Shown: positions 14,369 to 17,906 of the stretch, piece by piece | Numbering within the stretch: the stretch's first letter is position 1 | How the letters are laid out: each line of letters opens with the position of its first letter | Assembly: GCA_964426915.1 (NCBI GenBank) | Contig: CAYRTD010000081.1 | Span: 1-17,906 of the forward strand | Direction of reading: 5' to 3' | DNA length: 17,906 nucleotides | Source of the DNA: CAYRTD01 sp964426915 | GTDB taxonomy: Bacteria; Bacteroidota; Bacteroidia; Bacteroidales; GCA-2748055 | Notes under the pieces: generated by a model | Databases searched by the model: none | Told to the model about the DNA's origin: nothing | Seen by the model: only the letters and a program-made list of their open reading frames with translations | Program-made: the position numbers and the translations under genes

Positions 14369-15046
14369 TTATCCTATAGTAATATTATTAACAATACCCC
14401 TGATACCGGGAATATACAATAAAGCATCGTGAGCAGCATTTGCCGAAACATAATCCTGAACATTCCCTGAAATAGTTACAAGACCTTGATCGATAGACAC
14501 ATCAATATCGTCTACATTTACCAGAGGATCTGCATCCAGAGCATCGAACACATTGTCAGCGATCATTTCGTCATTAATATCATGACGGGTATTGACAATG
14601 AGATTATTTCTTACTTCATTAACCCCGTTTACCTTAGAGGCAATATCTTCGGCCAGTTTTAATTCGTGAAAGGAGTAAACTGACCCGTTTAGTTCAACTA
14701 CACCCTTATGAACAGAGACATTAATATCATTGGAATTAACCTCAGTATTCCATATCAAAAAGGATCTCACACTTTCTTCAATCTCAAGATCGTCAGGCTG
14801 CTGATAACTTTCCGGGCGATCTACCTGTAGCTGATTGCTTACAGATTTTACTCCCATTACCATATAAGCATCATTTTCAGCAGCACGAAAAGCATCATAG
14901 CTTTTTACTGTTCCTTCGAGTATGACACTTGTCCCTTTAACATTCACAACAATATCGGTGCTTTGGATCCGGTTGTCACGGCGAAGGAACTTCTCAACTT
15001 TAGATTTTAATTCTCCTTCCGTTCTGATAATTTCTTTTCTTCGCAT
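14369..15046 (-). CDS. Triple BON-domain protein
   Basis: A 225-aa protein made of three BON domains in tandem: about 11-76, 87-152 and 158-223. Each has the alpha-beta pattern ending in a GTVKSYDAFRAAE / GSVYSFHELKLAE / GNVQDYVSANAAH helix and a GV..V.N.L or GI.GIVNNI strand. BON domains bind lipids or serve as interaction modules, as in OsmY-type stress proteins. Unlike OsmY, this one has no signal peptide, so it is probably cytoplasmic. The C-terminus ends exactly at the last domain, and its stop codon overlaps the ATTT beside the MITE-like element. That element may also have replaced the original 3' flank. An unusually strong Shine-Dalgarno supports the ATG at 15046. Confidence 0.88.
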   Translation of the reverse strand: MRRKEIIRTEGELKSKVEKFLRRDNRIQSTDIVVNVKGTSVILEGTVKSYDAFRAAENDAYMVMGVKSVSNQLQVDRPESYQQPDDLEIEESVRSFLIWNTEVNSNDINVSVHKGVVELNGSVYSFHELKLAEDIASKVNGVNEVRNNLIVNTRHDINDEMIADNVFDALDADPLVNVDDIDVSIDQGLVTISGNVQDYVSANAAHDALLYIPGIRGIVNNITIG

Positions 15047-15053
15047 CTATTCT

Positions 15054-15060
15054 TCCTCCC
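15054..15060 (-). promoter_or_regulatory. Strong Shine-Dalgarno of the BON gene
   Basis: On the coding strand GGGAGGA precedes the ATG at 15046 by 7 nt. Nearly all other genes here lack such a motif, as is usual in Bacteroidota, so it stands out and fixes the start. Confidence 0.6.
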
Positions 15061-15061
15061 G

Positions 15062-15369
15062 ATTCTCTTATTTAATATATCTATTTTCTCCTTCAGATGG
15101 TTCAACAATTAAACCAATATTGATTAAAATCTTATTCACAATATTTTTTCAGGCCATTTCCGAACTAAGTGTCTTATTATCTGCACCTAAGAGGAAATAT
15201 CTTTCTTTCGTCATTTTTTTTCAAGTGTGGACATAACGCACATTGATGGGGCGATTTTCATCAGGTGAAACAGGGAGTTCATAATTGTTTCATGCAGAAA
15301 TAAACTGAGACCCGGATCAATTCTGAGTTTGAGTTGTTAGACTATAAAAGATCATGATCATTTTTATAT
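15062..15369. other. Divergent intergenic region between BON and PPK2 genes
   Basis: About 310 bp of AT-rich DNA that must hold the promoters of both divergent genes. No full TTTG/TAnnTTTG pair was found on either strand. A short palindrome, GATCATGATC (15350-15359), lies 10 bp before the PPK2 ATG and could be an operator or chance. Nothing else was recognised. Confidence 0.45.
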
Positions 15370-16269
15370 ATGACTAATATGGAAAATAAATATATCACAA
15401 CTCCGGGAAAATCGATCGGACTCCGGGATTATAATACTTCTTATCTTGAACCGGGATTATTAAAAGTCGCAGGAAAAAGCAAGATGAAGAAAAACAGAAA
15501 TAAAATCGCTGAGATCCAGGATAAATTCTATGCCCATGACCGCTACTCAATGTTGCTGATCTTTCAGGCATTGGATGCGGCCGGAAAAGATAGTACTGTA
15601 AAACATGTCTTTAAAAAAGTGAGACCCCAGGGAATCGAATTCCTTGATTTTCTTCCGCCTTCAAAAGATGAAAACCGGCATGATTATTTGTGGAGAATAC
15701 ATAAAAGGACTCCTGAAAGAAGAATGATCAGTATTTTTCACAGGTCATATTACGAGGATGTAACGGCTACAAGGGTCCATCCGGAATATATACTGGAACA
15801 GAAACTTCCCGGGATCGAAACAATTGATGATATTAAGGACAGTTTCTGGAGTAAGAGATATCGCCAAATCAATGATTTTGAAAAAATGCTGGTTGAAAAC
15901 GGAACTGTCATTCTGAAATTCTTCCTCAATGTATCGGAAGCCAAACAGAGCAAAAGATTTCTTAAACGACTGAGAAGAGCTGACAAGCACTGGAAGTTCT
16001 CAGAAAAAGACATTGAAGAACAGTTGTTGCGGAATAAATACCTGGAGGTATATGAAAAAGCCATTAATCATACCACAACAGCTCATGCACCATGGCATAT
16101 TATCCCTGCAGACCGTAAATGGTTCATGCGCTATCTTGTGAGCGATATCGTTCTGAAAAAATTACAAAGCCTCGACCTGTACTATCCCGGATTAAGCCTT
16201 AGTGGAGATAAAGATATTTCCGGGATCAGGGAAACACTGAAAAAGAAGATGAGAAAACATGAAAAATGA
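15370..16269 (+). CDS. Polyphosphate kinase 2 family protein (PPK2)
   Basis: A 299-aa P-loop kinase that transfers phosphate between polyphosphate and nucleotides (AMP, ADP or GDP), acting in the cytoplasm in energy and stress metabolism. Walker A is LDAAGKDST (68-76) with Lys73. The Walker B-like motif is FHRSYYEDV (123-131), where most relatives read FNRSYYEDV. PQGIEFLDFLPPSKDE (86-101) and the lid-region RYRQINDFEKML follow the family. LKFFLNVS, TTTAHAPWHIIPADRKWF (239-256) and a conserved C-terminal helix complete the single PPK2 domain. The order and wording fit the class I/III single-domain group. Which nucleotide is used cannot be told from sequence. ATGs at 15370 and 15379 are both possible starts and differ by three residues. 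It stands alone between two gaps of about 300 bp. Confidence 0.9.
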   Translation: MTNMENKYITTPGKSIGLRDYNTSYLEPGLLKVAGKSKMKKNRNKIAEIQDKFYAHDRYSMLLIFQALDAAGKDSTVKHVFKKVRPQGIEFLDFLPPSKDENRHDYLWRIHKRTPERRMISIFHRSYYEDVTATRVHPEYILEQKLPGIETIDDIKDSFWSKRYRQINDFEKMLVENGTVILKFFLNVSEAKQSKRFLKRLRRADKHWKFSEKDIEEQLLRNKYLEVYEKAINHTTTAHAPWHIIPADRKWFMRYLVSDIVLKKLQSLDLYYPGLSLSGDKDISGIRETLKKKMRKHEK

Positions 16270-16565
16270 GATACCGGCTTTATGATTAGATGTACCGCAG
16301 GTTTCTCTTGAAAATATGTACACAAAATCCACTGCCGGTTATGAAAAAAAACTCATTGAAAACAATGAATAAACAAATTCAAAATATTTCTTAGTCCCCA
16401 GCAAATGAGTTTGAGATAAACAAAAAATAACTGGAGAATTGGCACCTTTAAATAAAGAGTTACATGTAAGAATTTAAAGTCCCACAGCACATAAAATAAT
16501 TACATAAATGACCCTCAGTTCTCACAGATTTCATAAATTTATACAAAATCAATATCTCCAAGCTT
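16270..16565. other. Intergenic region upstream of the OmpA-PAS pair
   Basis: About 300 bp of AT-rich DNA. No terminator for PPK2 and no convincing promoter for the OmpA gene was found. The only symmetry seen is the short TTACATGTAA near 16460. The length suggests independent transcription of the OmpA-PAS pair. Confidence 0.45.
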
Positions 16566-17102
16566 ATGAAAACCATTTGGATAGGAATCGCAGTTTTCAT
16601 TGGATGGGCCATTTTCAGCAATTACTGGTATGTGTGTAAGATCAGGAACCTCTGTGGCGATGAAGTGACCTCCGTTATAGAAATGAATGAATCGCATACC
16701 ATGACGGATACAATTGCAGAAATGGGCGCAACTGAGGAAGATGAAAAAGAAGAAAATGCCCTGGTCCGCTCCATTGAACAAACCGTTATTTATTTTACAT
16801 TCGACTCTTCCTACGTAATAAATGAAGACGAATTGCAAAAACTCACACAGGATGTAAATACCCTCTCCCCGGAACTCCTTATTCTGGAAGGTCACTGTTG
16901 TGATATTGGTACTGAAAGCTATAATATGGACCTGGGTCAGCGAAGAGCGAACCGGGTTAAAAGGGCTTTAATAGAACAGGGAATTGCCCGGAACGCCATC
17001 AGTACCGTCTCCTATGGTGAAAAAGAGCCCGCAGTTCCAAATACCAGTGAAAACAACCGCAAACAAAACCGCCGTGTTGAAATAATTATTAAAGAAAAAT
17101 AA
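16566..17102 (+). CDS. Membrane-anchored OmpA-domain protein with altered peptidoglycan motif
   Basis: A 178-aa protein. Residues about 4-22 (IWIGIAVFIGWAIFSNYWY) form one membrane segment or an uncleaved signal anchor without a lipobox. An acidic linker follows (about 32-66). The C-terminal OmpA-like domain (about 72-176) includes IYFTFDSS, GHCCDIGTESYNMDLGQRRA (109-128) and NRRVEI (168-173). OmpA domains normally bind peptidoglycan diaminopimelate through the Asp of GHTD or GHAD and a later Arg. Here the aligned residue is Cys112, with Asp113 one place later, while Arg127 is kept. Binding may be weakened or changed. The paired cysteines 111-112 and the other cysteines 24 and 30 are unusual. 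The gene is 5 bp before the PAS gene on the same strand, so the two are surely cotranscribed. Confidence 0.85.
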   Translation: MKTIWIGIAVFIGWAIFSNYWYVCKIRNLCGDEVTSVIEMNESHTMTDTIAEMGATEEDEKEENALVRSIEQTVIYFTFDSSYVINEDELQKLTQDVNTLSPELLILEGHCCDIGTESYNMDLGQRRANRVKRALIEQGIARNAISTVSYGEKEPAVPNTSENNRKQNRRVEIIIKEK

Positions 17103-17107
17103 ATGCC

Positions 17108-17758
17108 ATGGAAAAATTAAGTGCCATTCTTCAGATTTCAATTTTATTAATTGTTGCCTTCCTGATCGGGATAATCATGACATGGGTTTACTGGAGAATT
17201 AAATACAGGGAAAGGAGCAAGGAGTACGATGAAAAAACTAAAGAGCAGGACAGATTGCGTATGGAGTTACAACAGAGCCTGGATCAACTGAATACAGATA
17301 ACCAGTCCCTTAAGGATGAACTTGAAAAAGAAAGGGAGAAAAATATTCTGCTTATGAAGGAGCACATACCCAGCAAGCTTTACACCGCTATTGTAAAAAA
17401 TATGGGAGAAGGTGTCTCCGTAAGTGATGAAAATGGTTATTTCCTTGTTTTCAATCCCAAACTTGAAGAGTTAACAGGGTATACCCGCGCAGAAGCCAAT
17501 GAGAATAAGGATCAGATCTTTCTTAACACCATCTATCCCGATGAAGCTCTTCGAAAAAAAGTAGCTGAAGACATTGAAAATATCCCTGAGGGCAGTGAGC
17601 ACACAAATATCAAAAGTACTCTTACCACCAAAGACAATAAGAAGGTGCCGGTACTGGTAACATCCACAATTGTGAGCTATTATGGGAAGAAGTATTATTT
17701 GTCGGTTTTCAGGGATGCGTCGGAGGAGCCGGAGGTTGAGAGTGAGGGGGAGAGGTAA
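17108..17758 (+). CDS. Membrane-anchored coiled-coil PAS-domain protein
   Basis: A 216-aa protein: an N-terminal membrane segment (about 8-28, SILLIVAFLIGIIMTWVYW), a charged coiled coil (about 34-85, many Glu, Lys, Gln and Leu), then a single PAS domain (about 90-204). The PAS core shows NMGEGVSVSDENGYFLVFNPKLEELTGYTRAE (98-129), the usual start of a PAS fold, and ends in YYLSVFRDAS. A short acidic tail follows. No histidine kinase, GGDEF, EAL or HTH output domain is attached, so the signal must pass through partners or oligomerisation. The positive residues after the membrane segment (WRIKYRERSK) put the coiled coil and PAS in the cytoplasm. The ATG 5 bp after the OmpA gene makes a tight two-gene operon and suggests the two proteins work together at the envelope. 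The ligand is unknown. Confidence 0.85.
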   Translation: MEKLSAILQISILLIVAFLIGIIMTWVYWRIKYRERSKEYDEKTKEQDRLRMELQQSLDQLNTDNQSLKDELEKEREKNILLMKEHIPSKLYTAIVKNMGEGVSVSDENGYFLVFNPKLEELTGYTRAEANENKDQIFLNTIYPDEALRKKVAEDIENIPEGSEHTNIKSTLTTKDNKKVPVLVTSTIVSYYGKKYYLSVFRDASEEPEVESEGER

Positions 17759-17906
17759 TCGGTATGTCGGTAATCAGTAATCGGTGTGACCGGTGTAATG
17801 CGACGGAGTAACTGACCCCGAGAGAGGTCAAACTAGAATTGCCATGGGTGATAACCTTTGAGTGTTCGAAACCTTGATTTAGTGTTATTCAAAAGAGAAG
17901 TTTTCT
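17759..17906. other. Short end region with small repeats
   Basis: After the PAS stop come imperfect copies of TAATCGGT and CGGTGT-like words (17756-17798) and a weak TGACC / GGTCA hairpin (17813-17817 with 17826-17830). No gene was recognised before the window ends. Confidence 0.3.

Noticed and set aside
17813..17830. TGACC/GGTCA hairpin as terminator after the PAS gene
   Set aside because: A 5-bp stem with an 8-nt loop and no T-run is too weak.

Overview
The window looks like chromosomal DNA of a member of the Bacteroidota, probably a free-living or marine one. This is inferred from several things seen together: an AT-rich sequence, most starts without a Shine-Dalgarno motif, and a typical gene set (Pif1-like helicase with HRDC and helix-turn-helix tail, DUF4136 lipoprotein, outer-membrane beta-barrel, large TPR protein). 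I cannot name the genus. No tRNA, rRNA or CRISPR array was recognised.

Layout, left to right. (1) 1-180: end of a strongly palindromic dispersed repeat. (2) 434-2902 (+): Pif1/RecD-like helicase. (3) 3224-4075: a REP-associated tyrosine transposase (RAYT, HUH/Y1 family) lying between two related direct units, each ending in a long hairpin. (4) 4086-6326 (-): large TPR protein. (5) 8270-6766 (-): two-gene operon of Fpg-type DNA glycosylase and a DUF72 (YecE-like) protein. (6) 8597-8806 (+): dodecin with its own terminator, then a repeat fragment and a family X DNA polymerase with a PHP domain. (7) 13015-11129 (-): DUF4136 lipoprotein, beta-barrel protein, YbhB/PEBP protein. (8) 15046-13274 (-): triple-BON protein and aldo/keto reductase, separated by a roughly 270-bp MITE-like element. 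(9) 15370-17758 (+): PPK2 kinase, then an OmpA-domain membrane protein and a membrane-anchored PAS protein as a tight pair.

Functional reading. Several genes belong to DNA repair (Fpg, PolX-PHP, possibly the helicase) or general stress and maintenance (PPK2, dodecin, BON, aldo/keto reductase, PEBP). This resembles a loose stress and repair neighbourhood rather than one operon, since strands alternate and gaps are often 250-450 bp. The gaps are where the unusual DNA lies: at least three sites carry GC-richer palindromic repeats in an AT-rich background. No single undescribed system is proven here. The best leads are the RAYT with its paired repeat units, the MITE-like element that shares a module with the left end of the window, the Fpg-DUF72 pair, and the OmpA-PAS pair with an altered peptidoglycan-binding motif.
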